A stretch of 37,963 nucleotides of DNA from an uncultured Lachnospiraceae bacterium (GCA_904420225.1 CAJFUP010000216.1:1-37963), one strand, 5' to 3'. Positions 16,790 to 25,240 are shown, numbered from the stretch's first letter. The notes: generated by a model from the letters alone, not told the origin. Program-made: numbers and translations.

Positions 16790-17560
16790 ATGAATATGAA
16801 AAAGATGGTAGCGGTAGCATATATGCTGACAGGAATTCTTCTGATTGGCGCGGCTGGATGCGGTGGTCAGAAGGCTGGGATTTCAGTATCTCTGGAAAAT
16901 AGAAATCTGCAGGATTTTCTTGCGGCAGACGGTGATCAGATCATTCTGGATGGGTTGGACGTGCTGCAGAGGGTTTCGGGAGAATGGGACGAGGAAACGA
17001 TTCAGGAACGCTCCCATGAAGCAGGGGATGGAGATATTGTAGATTTGGTGACGAAAGAACCGGTTCACTTCCAGGATGTAGATGCGGATGCTTATATCAT
17101 CTACCGTATTTCGGACGGTACTTTTCTGGGCTGCCAGCTTGTGTGGTTTGCCCGGGAAAAGGCGGAGCTGGAAGAGGAAATGCGGCGCGTATATGAGTGC
17201 CTGGACGGGATGCTGGGGACAGGACAGGAAATAGGTACGCTGGGATTGGATTTGACAGTGATGAGGGAGCCGGGAGAAGAGATCTACGTAGATGCTAGGG
17301 AAGAGGGAACAGCCGCTGATGGAAGTGTTTCCTACAGTATGCGGAGAGCCGATGTGCCTGACGGAATGGAGGATCCCATGCGGATGCCGGAAGGCTCTTG
17401 GCGGTCTGCCAATGGGGAATACCAGAATCTAACTGTGGGAACCGGACTCTATGGATTTCCTGGCATGAAACCGGCATATGTGCCGGGAGCGGACGGCACA
17501 TATTGGGCGCTGATGACTTTCAGCGGCGGGAGAACAGTTGAAACAGGTGCTGAGTCCTGA
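16790..17560 (+). CDS. Predicted lipoprotein, unknown function
   Basis: A 256-residue protein with a lipoprotein signal peptide: a short basic start, a hydrophobic core (MVAVAYMLTGILLIGAAG) and a lipobox ending in cysteine at residue 24 (GAAGC), after which GGQKAG begins the mature protein. It would be anchored to the outer face of the membrane. The mature part is acidic, with repeated Glu/Asp, and contains no domain I recognise. AAGGGGAGGAGGGA precedes ATG 16790; ATG 16796 is an alternative two codons in. It lies 30 bases after the 48-residue ORF and is followed by a long hairpin at 17632, so it likely ends this unit. The position between uvrC and hprK is probably not functionally linked to either. 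Confidence 0.8.
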   Translation: MNMKKMVAVAYMLTGILLIGAAGCGGQKAGISVSLENRNLQDFLAADGDQIILDGLDVLQRVSGEWDEETIQERSHEAGDGDIVDLVTKEPVHFQDVDADAYIIYRISDGTFLGCQLVWFAREKAELEEEMRRVYECLDGMLGTGQEIGTLGLDLTVMREPGEEIYVDAREEGTAADGSVSYSMRRADVPDGMEDPMRMPEGSWRSANGEYQNLTVGTGLYGFPGMKPAYVPGADGTYWALMTFSGGRTVETGAES

Positions 17561-17631
17561 TGATCGGCAGAGGTTCCCGGCACAGTCGGTTCCATGAATG
17601 TGATTTAGGAGAAACGATCCGTATGAAATAG

Positions 17632-17684
17632 GAGAAGGGGCATGCAGTCATTTGTGAACCTCAGATGACTGTGCGCCCCTTCTC
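17632..17684 (+). terminator. Long hairpin after the lipoprotein gene, probable terminator
   Basis: The arms GAGAAGGGGC (from 17632) and GCCCCTTCTC (ending 17684) pair, and after a short internal loop the inner arms around CAGTCAT and ATGACTG pair as well, closed by a seven-base loop. The stem is strong, but the following CTTGCGCGC lacks a T-run, so it could also be a processing or protective structure. Confidence 0.55.
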
Positions 17685-17707
17685 TTGCGCGCAATTCAAA
17701 TCCCCTC

Positions 17708-17736
17708 TTTACAGATTAGTGAAGTCTTGTTAAAAT
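17708..17736 (+). promoter_or_regulatory. Sigma-A-like promoter of the hprK operon
   Basis: TTTACA (17708-17713) and TAAAAT (17731-17736) lie 17 bases apart, 74 bases upstream of hprK. No catabolite-responsive element is obvious in the leader. Confidence 0.65.
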
Positions 17737-17809
17737 AACAGTTAAAGAAAAGAGATGAGCTTCTTTTGCCCTGGGCGGTTCAGAAGAAAAATGAACGGGA
17801 GGAACAATT

Positions 17810-18745
17810 ATGAGTGGCGTATCCATCACAGCATTAATTAAAAAAATGAATTTGCGTCTGCTGAACAATCAAATCAATACGGATAAGATTAAACTGATTC
17901 ATCCGGATATCAACCGGCCTGCTCTGCAGCTGTCCGGCTTTTATGACCATTTCGACAATGAGCGTGTTCAGATCATTGGCCATGTGGAATATGCGTATAT
18001 CAGCCAGATGGATCCTCAATTACGGGTGGAAATGTATGAAAAACTGCTGAGCAGTAAGATCCCCTGTATTGTTTATAGCAGCAGCATGGAGCCAGACGAG
18101 ACATTTTTGGAAATTGCCACCGGCTACGGCGTACCGGTGATGGTATCGGAAAAGGCCACTTCCGTGCTCATGGCGGAGATTATTCGCTGGCTCAATGTGG
18201 AGCTGGCTCCCACCATTTCCATCCACGGCGTGCTGGTGGATGTATACGGAGAGGGCGTCTTAATCATGGGCGAGAGCGGTATTGGAAAGAGCGAGGCAGC
18301 GTTGGAATTGATCAAGCGGGGGCATCGTCTTGTGTCGGATGATGTGGTGGAAATTCGCCGTGTCAGTGATGATACGCTGGTGGGATCGGCGCCGGGGATC
18401 ACTCGGCATTTCATTGAGCTGCGCGGCATCGGCATCATTGATGTCAAGACTTTGTTTGGTGTGGAGAGTGTCAAAGATACCCAATCCATTGACATGGTTA
18501 TCAAGCTGGAGGATTGGAGCAAAGATAAGGAATATGATCGGCTGGGCCTGGAGGAACAGTACACAGAATTTTTGGGAAATAAAGTGGTGTGCCACCAGAT
18601 TCCCATCCGACCGGGCCGTAACCTGGCCATCATCGTTGAATCGGCTGCTGTAAACCATAGACAGAAGAAGATGGGATACAATGCGGCCAGAGAGCTGTAT
18701 AAGCGTGTACAGCAGAATTTGGCGAAAAGAAATGACGAAGACTAA
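17810..18745 (+). CDS. hprK: HPr kinase/phosphorylase
   Basis: A 311-residue bifunctional HprK/P, which phosphorylates Ser46 of HPr and Crh with ATP or pyrophosphate and also removes that phosphate, setting carbon catabolite control in Gram-positive bacteria. The N-terminal regulatory domain (1-130) precedes the kinase core with His139, the P-loop GESGIGKS (154-161), the acidic pair Asp177-Asp178, and the family signature RGIGIIDVKTLFG (205-217). Length matches the family. A GGGAGGAAC site precedes ATG 17810. It leads the operon hprK-murB-rapZ-whiA-HPr, where the last gene encodes a plausible substrate carrying the Ser46 region, placing kinase and target in the same transcript. Confidence 0.97.
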   Translation: MSGVSITALIKKMNLRLLNNQINTDKIKLIHPDINRPALQLSGFYDHFDNERVQIIGHVEYAYISQMDPQLRVEMYEKLLSSKIPCIVYSSSMEPDETFLEIATGYGVPVMVSEKATSVLMAEIIRWLNVELAPTISIHGVLVDVYGEGVLIMGESGIGKSEAALELIKRGHRLVSDDVVEIRRVSDDTLVGSAPGITRHFIELRGIGIIDVKTLFGVESVKDTQSIDMVIKLEDWSKDKEYDRLGLEEQYTEFLGNKVVCHQIPIRPGRNLAIIVESAAVNHRQKKMGYNAARELYKRVQQNLAKRNDED

Positions 18746-18764
18746 ACGGGAACGGAGCGCGGAT

Positions 18765-19685
18765 ATGGATATCAGAAACCGGATGGAGCAGGTCGTTTCA
18801 AAGGAAAATGTGCTGACGGAGGAACCCATGAAACAGCATACCACATTTCAGGCGGGGGGATCAGCCCGCCTGTTTGTGATGCCAAGAAATGAGGTGGAAA
18901 CAGCGCAATTGGTGCGAATCTGTCGGGAAGAAAGCGTGGACTGGTTCATTTTGGGCAGAGGTAGTAATCTTTTGGTCAGTGACAAAGGTTACGATGGAGT
19001 CGTCATATGGCTGCAGAAATATTTGAATCAGTGTCATACAGATGGAACGGAAATTTCGGCCCAGGCTGGAGTTATGTTGCCAGCTGTGGCCCGGGAGGCG
19101 CAAAGATGCGGCTTATCGGGGCTGGAGTTTGCCTCTGGGATTCCTGGAACGGTGGGAGGCGCTTTAACCATGAATGCCGGCGCTTATGGCGGGGATATGA
19201 GCCAAGTGGTGAAGGAAGCTGTGGTATTGACGGAAGACGGAGCGCTGCGCCGGATGGCCAGAGAGGAGCTAATGCTGTCGTATCGACACAGCGCGGTGCC
19301 CGACCAGAATCTGGTTGTTCTGCGCGTTATTTTCAGCCTGACCCCTGGTGATCCCGTTGACATAAAGGCGAAAATGGATGATTATAATGGCAGGAGAAGA
19401 GAAAAACAGCCACTGGAATATGGCAGTGCCGGCAGTACGTTTAAACGCCCGCAGGGGTACTTTGCTGGAAAACTCATCGAAGAGGCCGGGTTAAAGGGAT
19501 TTTGTATTGGCGATGCCCAGGTATCGGAAAAGCATGCTGGTTTTGTCATTAATCGGGGAAACGCCACCGCTCAGGAGATCTGGAGCGTCTGCTGCTATGT
19601 TCAAAAGAGGGTAAAAGAAACCTTTGGCGTGGAATTGGAGCTGGAAGTCAAGACTGTGGGTGAATTTGTGAGGGCAGATCAATGA
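18765..19685 (+). CDS. murB: UDP-N-acetylmuramate dehydrogenase
   Basis: A 306-residue MurB, the FAD flavoenzyme that reduces UDP-GlcNAc-enolpyruvate to UDP-MurNAc with NADPH in the cytosolic stage of peptidoglycan synthesis. The FAD-binding motifs are clear (LGRGSNLLVS, then GLEFASGIPGTVGGALTMNA and GAYGGDM), as is the active-site serine region YGSAGSTFKRP and the C-terminal glutamate region (NRGNATAQE). The length and layout are of the type II MurB found in Firmicutes. ATG 18765 follows CGGAGCG and matches the usual family start; ATG 18732, inside hprK, is a less likely in-frame alternative. The last four bases overlap rapZ (ATGA), indicating coupled translation. Confidence 0.96.
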   Translation: MDIRNRMEQVVSKENVLTEEPMKQHTTFQAGGSARLFVMPRNEVETAQLVRICREESVDWFILGRGSNLLVSDKGYDGVVIWLQKYLNQCHTDGTEISAQAGVMLPAVAREAQRCGLSGLEFASGIPGTVGGALTMNAGAYGGDMSQVVKEAVVLTEDGALRRMAREELMLSYRHSAVPDQNLVVLRVIFSLTPGDPVDIKAKMDDYNGRRREKQPLEYGSAGSTFKRPQGYFAGKLIEEAGLKGFCIGDAQVSEKHAGFVINRGNATAQEIWSVCCYVQKRVKETFGVELELEVKTVGEFVRADQ

Positions 19686-20554
19686 AATTTATTATTGTGA
19701 CAGGAATGAGCGGAGCGGGAAAGTCCACAGCGCTGAAAATGCTGGAAGATATGGGGTTCTACTGTGTGGATAATTTGCCCATCCCCCTGTTGGATAAATT
19801 TGCGGAATTGACATGCAGCGCAAATTCTGGTATAAATAAAGTCGCGCTGGGAATTGATATCCGCAGCGGCCAGCATCTGGAGATGCTGGAAGTGATGCTG
19901 GAACAGCTGTGTGACAATCATGTGTCGTATCGGATTTTATTTCTGGATGCATCGGATGAATGTCTGCTGAAGCGGTATAAGGAGACGCGCAGAACGCACC
20001 CGCTCTCCGAGGGGGGAAGGGTTGACTCCGGAATTCGAAAGGAACGGGAAAAGCTCCGTTTTCTCCGGAAGGAGGCGGATTATGTCATTGACACCAGCAA
20101 ACTTTTGACCAGGGAACTGCGGGTACAGCTTGAGAAGATATTCATGGCAGGCGATAATTTCAAAAGCCTCTATGTGACCATACTCTCCTTCGGATTTAAG
20201 TATGGGATACCTTCGGATTCCGATTTGGTATTTGATGTTCGTTTCCTGCCAAATCCCTATTATTATGAGAACATGAGATATCATACAGGAAATGACGCTG
20301 TGGTGAGAGACTATGTCATGGGATTTGACACCAGCAGGGAATTTTTGTATAAGTTGGAAGATATGGTGAAATTTTTGATTCCCAATTATATGTCAGAAGG
20401 GAAAAATCAGCTGGTGATCAGCATCGGATGTACAGGCGGCAAACACCGTTCTGTAACCATTGCCAATGAACTGTATGATTCCCTTAAGGACAGCAGTGAG
20501 TACGGAATAAAAATTGAACACAGAGATATTGATAAAGATTCCAAGCGCCAGTAG
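19682..20554 (+). CDS. rapZ: RapZ/YvcJ nucleotide-binding protein (RNase adapter family)
   Basis: A 290-residue P-loop protein of the RapZ (YvcJ) family. Walker A is GMSGAGKS (8-15), a central LRFLRKEADYVIDTS segment follows, then the conserved DVRFLPNPYY and the C-terminal GCTGGKHRSV that in Escherichia coli RapZ belongs to the metabolite- and RNA-binding domain. In E. coli, RapZ guides RNase E to the GlmZ small RNA and so controls GlmS; in Bacillus the homologue binds ATP/GTP and its RNA role is unsettled. Start ATG 19682 overlaps the murB stop. The linkage with murB and whiA, which recurs in Firmicutes, suggests a role in amino-sugar supply for the wall. Family is certain; mechanism in this organism is inferred. 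Confidence 0.94.
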   Translation: MKFIIVTGMSGAGKSTALKMLEDMGFYCVDNLPIPLLDKFAELTCSANSGINKVALGIDIRSGQHLEMLEVMLEQLCDNHVSYRILFLDASDECLLKRYKETRRTHPLSEGGRVDSGIRKEREKLRFLRKEADYVIDTSKLLTRELRVQLEKIFMAGDNFKSLYVTILSFGFKYGIPSDSDLVFDVRFLPNPYYYENMRYHTGNDAVVRDYVMGFDTSREFLYKLEDMVKFLIPNYMSEGKNQLVISIGCTGGKHRSVTIANELYDSLKDSSEYGIKIEHRDIDKDSKRQ

Positions 20555-20563
20555 GAGGATGCC

Positions 20564-21523
20564 ATGTCATTTTCTGGTGAAGTAAAGGAAGAACTTTCGC
20601 GCTGTCTGCCCAAAGCCAGACATTGTCAGATTGCTGAGATTGCCGCCATTTTGGGCATGTGTGGACAGATCCAGCGGACTGGGGCCTTTGCGGCAGTGCG
20701 GATACATACGGAAAACATTGCCGTGGCTCGGAAATATGCCAGGCTGCTGGAAGCAGCGTTTCAAATACGGACGGATACTTGTGTCAAAAGAAATGCCTAT
20801 TTGAAAAAAAGCAGAACATACAGTATAATAGTGTCTGGACAAAAAGAGGTAACGCGGCTGCTGGAAGCGGTGAAAATTGAGGATGAGATGGGAAATCTTT
20901 CGGAAAAGGAAGGATTGGTGGACCAGAGAATTGTGCAGAGCACCTGCTGCAGAAGGGCGTTTATCCGCGGAGCATTTTTGGCTGCGGGTTCCATCAGCGA
21001 TCCGGAAAAGTTTTACCACCTGGAAATTGTATGCGCGTCTGCTCCCAAGGCAGAGCAGATGAAGGAGATCATCAATTCTTTTCCTGTGGAGGCAAAAATT
21101 GTCAGGCGTAAGAAATATCATGTCGTGTATATTAAAGAGGGGGAACAGATCGGTGAAATGCTTCGCATCATGGAAGCGTCCCTGGCAGTGATGAATCTGG
21201 AAAATATACGCATTGTAAAAGAGATGAGAAATTCCATCAACCGCCAAGTCAATTGTGAGACGGCCAATATTCATAAAACGGTATCAGCTGCTGTGGAGCA
21301 GATCAATGATATAAATTATATTCGCGAGCATTTGGGCTTGGACAGTCTCCCAGATGGGCTGAAAGAGATTGCCCTGATGAGATTGGAAAAGCCGGATGCC
21401 ACGATGAAAGAACTGGGGGATTCCCTGAACCCTCCTGTGGGAAAATCTGGTGTCAATCACCGATTGAGAAAACTAAAGATGATCGCAGACAAAAGCAGGG
21501 GAAAGAAGGAGGAAGATTTATGA
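20564..21523 (+). CDS. whiA: DNA-binding protein WhiA
   Basis: A 319-residue WhiA with the two-part structure of the family: an N-terminal region related to LAGLIDADG homing endonucleases (about 15-190; RRAFIRGAFLAAGSISDP is the family block) that lacks nuclease residues, and a C-terminal helix-turn-helix (about 225-310; EIALMRLEKPDATMKELGDSL followed by GVNHRLRKL). WhiA is a sporulation regulator in Streptomyces and affects division and chromosome segregation in Bacillus. TAGGAGGATGCC precedes ATG 20564, 9 bases after rapZ. The stop overlaps the next gene by four bases (ATGA). The yvcK gene that sits between the rapZ and whiA homologues in Bacillus is missing here. Confidence 0.96.
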   Translation: MSFSGEVKEELSRCLPKARHCQIAEIAAILGMCGQIQRTGAFAAVRIHTENIAVARKYARLLEAAFQIRTDTCVKRNAYLKKSRTYSIIVSGQKEVTRLLEAVKIEDEMGNLSEKEGLVDQRIVQSTCCRRAFIRGAFLAAGSISDPEKFYHLEIVCASAPKAEQMKEIINSFPVEAKIVRRKKYHVVYIKEGEQIGEMLRIMEASLAVMNLENIRIVKEMRNSINRQVNCETANIHKTVSAAVEQINDINYIREHLGLDSLPDGLKEIALMRLEKPDATMKELGDSLNPPVGKSGVNHRLRKLKMIADKSRGKKEEDL

Positions 21524-21777
21524 TTTCTAAGACAGTCACCGTAGCGATTCCATCCGGGATTGAACATAGTCCAGTGGCCATGCTGGTACAGGTTGCCAGT
21601 CAGTATGACAGCTCCATTTATCTGGAAAGCGGGTCGAAAAGGGTGAATGCCAAGAGCATTATGGGCATGATGACCATGGGATTTAACAAGGGAGAACAGA
21701 TTAAAATCTGTGCGGAAGGAAATGATGAGGCCAGTGCCATCCAGAAGATGGAGGCATTTTTGTCAGGCCAGGAATAA
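21520..21777 (+). CDS. HPr-fold protein lacking His15, Crh-like regulator
   Basis: An 85-residue protein that aligns without gaps to HPr and Crh. The phosphotransfer motif GIHARPA of HPr reads GIEHSPVA: position 15 is Glu instead of His, 16 is His, and 17 is Ser instead of Arg. The regulatory Ser46 and its setting are intact (VNAKSIMG, residues 42-49, the same as Bacillus Crh). Without His15 it should not carry phosphate in the sugar phosphotransferase chain, but it can still be an HprK target; Crh-P(Ser) is a CcpA corepressor. It is the last gene of the hprK operon, overlapping whiA by four bases and followed by a terminator. Whether the shifted His16 has any activity is unknown. Confidence 0.9.
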   Translation: MISKTVTVAIPSGIEHSPVAMLVQVASQYDSSIYLESGSKRVNAKSIMGMMTMGFNKGEQIKICAEGNDEASAIQKMEAFLSGQE

Positions 21778-21787
21778 ATGGAGTGAG

Positions 21788-21857
21788 AAAACCGCTGTTT
21801 TCATGGAACGCATGTCGGAGAAAATTCGGAGTGCCGTTTCGGGGACAGCGGTTTTTT
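21788..21857 (+). terminator. Terminator at the end of the hprK operon
   Basis: AAAACCGCTGT (21788-21798) pairs perfectly with ACAGCGGTTTT (21845-21855), followed by further Ts. The loop is long (46 bases) but can fold locally. Confidence 0.65.
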
Positions 21858-21937
21858 CCGGCAAGCGGCGAACTGATTGGTGTTCCTGATTACTTGACGT
21901 TGGAAAAGCGGCGGTATGGGAAAAATTGGGAGGAGAC

Positions 21938-23275
21938 ATGGATTTATTTGATTATATGAGGCAAAACACCATGGAAAAGGAGGCACCACTGGCGTCCAGG
22001 ATGCGGCCGAGAACCCTGGAGGAAGTGGTGGGGCAGAAGCATATCATTGGAAAAGATAAATTGCTGTACCGGGCCATCAAAGCGGACAAACTTCGTTCCG
22101 TTATTTTTTACGGCCCCCCAGGTACGGGAAAAACCACTCTGGCCAAGGTCATAGCCCACACCACCAGCGCAGATTTTATGCAGATTAATGCCACAGTGGC
22201 TGGGAAGAAAGACATGGAAGAAGTGGTGCAGAAGGCCAAAAATAATTTGGGAATGTACCAAAAAAAGACCATTTTGTTTGTGGATGAAATTCACCGCTTC
22301 AACAAAGGACAGCAGGACTATCTTCTTCCTTTTGTTGAGGATGGAACATTGATTCTGGTGGGGGCCACCACAGAGAATCCATATTTTGAAGTGAATGGAG
22401 CGCTTCTCTCCCGCTCCGTTATATTTGAGCTGAAGGCATTGGAGAAAGCAGATATCCGAGAGCTGGTATTGAGGGCGGTTCAGGATACGAAACGGGGTAT
22501 GGGCAGCTACGGTGCCGTCATCCATGAGGATGCCCTGGACTTTTTAAGCGATGTGGCCAACGGCGATGCCAGGGCGGCTCTCAATGCTGTGGAATTGGGG
22601 ATTTTGACAACGCAGCGGGAAGAGGATGGAAAAATACATATCACGCTTGATGTGGCTCAGGAGTGTATTCAGAAGCGTGTTGTGCGGTATGACAAAAGCG
22701 GGGACAGCCATTACGACACAATCAGCGCGTTTATAAAGAGTATGAGGGGGTCTGATCCTGATGCTGCCGTCTACTATTTGGCCCGTATGCTGTATGCCGG
22801 GGAAGATGTGAAATTCATTGCCCGCCGCATCATGATCTGTGCCGCTGAGGATGTGGGAAATGCGGATCCCCAGGCGTTGATGGTGGCGGTGGCGGCTGCC
22901 CAGGCGGTGGAGCGCCTGGGAATGCCCGAAGGCAGGATTGTGCTGTCCCAGGCTGTCACTTATGTGGCGTCGGCGCCCAAAAGCAACGCCGCTTGCGTGG
23001 CCGTGGATGAGGCCATGGAGCGGGTGCAGACGGACCGCACGGCTCCGGTGCCGGTTCACCTGCAGGATGCCCACTACAAAGGAGCCGCCAAGCTGGGCCA
23101 TGGAAATGGATACCGGTATGCCCATGATTTCCCATATCATTATGTGAAACAGCAGTATCTGCCTGAGGGAATGGAGGGAACGCATTTTTATCGCCCAACG
23201 GAAAATGGATATGAAAAACAGATTTCCCATTACCTGACCTTTCTGAAAACATTGGGGGAGGATGGAGAACCGTGA
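21938..23275 (+). CDS. rarA: Replication-associated recombination protein A (RarA/MgsA)
   Basis: A 445-residue AAA+ ATPase of the RarA/Mgs1/WRNIP1 family, which acts at stalled replication forks and on single-stranded DNA bound by SSB. Seen in order: N-terminal RPRTLEEVVGQKHIIG (23-38), Walker A GPPGTGKT (59-66), Walker B ILFVDEIHRF, sensor 1 GATTENPYFEVN, and the C-terminal oligomerisation domain (GNADPQALMVAVAAAQAVERLGMPEGR; blocks split here, the last part at about 325-345, and LPEGM near the end). The length is normal. GGAGGAGAC precedes ATG 21938; a start 12 bases further up would cover that site. The gene stands between a terminator and a separate promoter at 23366, so it is its own unit. 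Confidence 0.95.
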   Translation: MDLFDYMRQNTMEKEAPLASRMRPRTLEEVVGQKHIIGKDKLLYRAIKADKLRSVIFYGPPGTGKTTLAKVIAHTTSADFMQINATVAGKKDMEEVVQKAKNNLGMYQKKTILFVDEIHRFNKGQQDYLLPFVEDGTLILVGATTENPYFEVNGALLSRSVIFELKALEKADIRELVLRAVQDTKRGMGSYGAVIHEDALDFLSDVANGDARAALNAVELGILTTQREEDGKIHITLDVAQECIQKRVVRYDKSGDSHYDTISAFIKSMRGSDPDAAVYYLARMLYAGEDVKFIARRIMICAAEDVGNADPQALMVAVAAAQAVERLGMPEGRIVLSQAVTYVASAPKSNAACVAVDEAMERVQTDRTAPVPVHLQDAHYKGAAKLGHGNGYRYAHDFPYHYVKQQYLPEGMEGTHFYRPTENGYEKQISHYLTFLKTLGEDGEP

Positions 23276-23365
23276 TTCGTGCATGTAACTGTGCTTTTTT
23301 GCCTGTTGGCTGTGTGGGCGGGGAAACAGTTCATGGGGTGTAGCGGTCAAGTGGGAGATTCTCAG

Positions 23366-23393
23366 TTGAAAAAAAGCAGAAAACTGCTATAAT
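23366..23393 (+). promoter_or_regulatory. Promoter of the aminopeptidase pair
   Basis: TTGAAA (23366-23371) and a perfect TATAAT (23388-23393) with a 16-base spacer, 42 bases before the M24 aminopeptidase start. Confidence 0.7.
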
Positions 23394-23434
23394 CATATGG
23401 TGTAAATGCCGTTTTGCGGCGGATGGGAGGAAAC

Positions 23435-25225
23435 ATGATCAATAGTAGAATTCAGGCCCTGCGCGGGCAGATGGAAGCGGAAGGGATCGATATCTATCTT
23501 GTGCCCACCGCAGATTTCCATGAGTCAGAGTATGTGGGGGAATATTTTAAGGCCAGACGTTTCATCACGGGCTTCACCGGTTCCGCCGGAACCGCCGTTA
23601 TCACAAAGACAGAATCCGGTCTCTGGACGGACGGCCGCTATTTTATACAGGCAGCCAATCAATTGAAAGGAAGTGAAGTGCAGCTGTATAAAATGGGAGT
23701 GGAAGGCGTCCCCACAGTGGAGGAATTTGTGAAAGAGAAACTGTCGGAAGGCGGATGCCTGGGCTTCGACGGTCGTGTGGTCAACACAACCGAGGGCAGA
23801 AGATTGGAAGCCATGGTGAAAGCCAAAGGAGGGCACTTGAAGGTGGATACAGACCTCATTGACCGGATCTGGGAGGAGCGCCCGCCTTTGTCAAAGGAAC
23901 CGGCTTGGCTGTTGGATGAGAAATACGCTGGGGAGTCAGCGGTCCACAAGATGGCCCGTGTCAGACAATCCATGGAAGCAGAGGGTGCAGATGTGCTGAT
24001 TCTCACTTCTCTGGATGATATTGCCTGGCTGCTTAACATCCGCGGAAATGATGCCACCCATTTTCCCATTGTACTGTCCTATATGATTTTGACGCAAAAA
24101 AGCGCTCAGTTTTTTGTCAATGGGGAGGTACTCGGCCATGAGATCCCAACTGTTTTGAAAGATGAAGGAGTAGAAATTCGGGAATACGGAGAAATCTATG
24201 AAGCTGTGAAGTCCATTTCTCAGGGAAGCCATGTGTGGATGGACTGCGCAAAAGTAAATTACAGGATTTTCAGCAGTCTGCATCCTGAGACTGTGCTGAT
24301 AGACAAAACCAATCCCACACTGCTGATGAAAGCGGTGAAAAATGAGACGGAGTTGGAAAACATCCGCTGGGCCCATGTGAAAGATGGGGTGGCGTTCACT
24401 AAATACATGTACTGGCTGAAAACCAATATTGGCAAGATTCCCATGACGGAGATCACCACAGCCGATTATTTGGCAGACAGAAGGCGGGAACAGGAAAATT
24501 TCGTGGACTTGAGCTTCGATACCATCAGCGCATATGAGGCCAATGGCGCCATGATGCATTACAGTGCCACTCCGGACAGTTTTGCCGTGCTTGAGCCCAG
24601 AGGATTTCTTTTAGTGGATTCGGGGGCGCACTATCTGGAGGGATCTACGGATATCACCAGAACCATGGCTTTGGGCCCCATTACTGAGAAGCAGAGGGAG
24701 TATTTTACTCTGGTGCTGCGAAGCAATCTGAATTTGGCAGCCGCCAAATTCCTTTATGGCTGCAGTGGCCTGAACCTGGATATTTTAAGCCGCGGCCCCT
24801 TATGGGAGCTGGGCTTGGATTATCGCTGCGGTACCGGCCATGGCATCGGATATTTGCTGAATGTTCATGAAGCGCCCAACGGATTTCGCTGGAAACATGT
24901 GCCGGAGAGAAACGATAGTGCCATCCTGGAGGAGGGCATGGTAACCACCGATGAGCCCGGTGTATATTTGGAAGGCGAATTCGGCATCCGCACGGAAAAT
25001 GAATTGATCTGTGTGAGAGATGAAAAAAATGAATATGGGCAGTTCATGAAGTTTGAAACTGTCACCTACGCACCCATTGATTTGGACGCGGTGGATCCGG
25101 AGGCCATGACCAAGAGGGAGAAGGAGCTTTTAAACGGCTACCACCGGATGGTTTACGAGAAAATTTCTCCCTATCTGGAGCCGGAAGAAAAAGAGTGGCT
25201 GAAGAAGTATACAAGAGAGATATGA
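23435..25225 (+). CDS. Aminopeptidase P family protein (M24B Xaa-Pro aminopeptidase)
   Basis: A 596-residue cytosolic metallopeptidase of the three-domain, eukaryote-like aminopeptidase P type. Two N-terminal creatinase-like domains (about 5-135 and 150-300) precede the pita-bread catalytic domain. Metal ligands are visible: Asp395 and Asp406 in VDSGAHYLEGSTDITRT, His469 in GTGHGIGYLLNVHEAPNG, and glutamates in TDEPGVYLEGEFGIRTENE. A C-terminal helical extension (about 530-596) is normal for this class. It removes N-terminal residues that precede proline. GGGAGGAAAC precedes ATG 23435. It is followed 15 bases later by an M18 aminopeptidase gene, so both form a peptide-degradation operon driven by the promoter at 23366. 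Confidence 0.95.
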   Translation: MINSRIQALRGQMEAEGIDIYLVPTADFHESEYVGEYFKARRFITGFTGSAGTAVITKTESGLWTDGRYFIQAANQLKGSEVQLYKMGVEGVPTVEEFVKEKLSEGGCLGFDGRVVNTTEGRRLEAMVKAKGGHLKVDTDLIDRIWEERPPLSKEPAWLLDEKYAGESAVHKMARVRQSMEAEGADVLILTSLDDIAWLLNIRGNDATHFPIVLSYMILTQKSAQFFVNGEVLGHEIPTVLKDEGVEIREYGEIYEAVKSISQGSHVWMDCAKVNYRIFSSLHPETVLIDKTNPTLLMKAVKNETELENIRWAHVKDGVAFTKYMYWLKTNIGKIPMTEITTADYLADRRREQENFVDLSFDTISAYEANGAMMHYSATPDSFAVLEPRGFLLVDSGAHYLEGSTDITRTMALGPITEKQREYFTLVLRSNLNLAAAKFLYGCSGLNLDILSRGPLWELGLDYRCGTGHGIGYLLNVHEAPNGFRWKHVPERNDSAILEEGMVTTDEPGVYLEGEFGIRTENELICVRDEKNEYGQFMKFETVTYAPIDLDAVDPEAMTKREKELLNGYHRMVYEKISPYLEPEEKEWLKKYTREI

Positions 25226-25240
25226 TAAACGGAGGAAATC

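Noticed and set aside
16761-16790. A second TTGACA just upstream of the lipoprotein gene (about 16762)
   Set aside because: No -10 element follows at 16-18 bases; the position is occupied by the ribosome binding site.
21895-21922. TTGACG followed by TATGGG before rarA as a promoter
   Set aside because: The spacer is only 15 bases and the -10 is poor; not strong enough to list.
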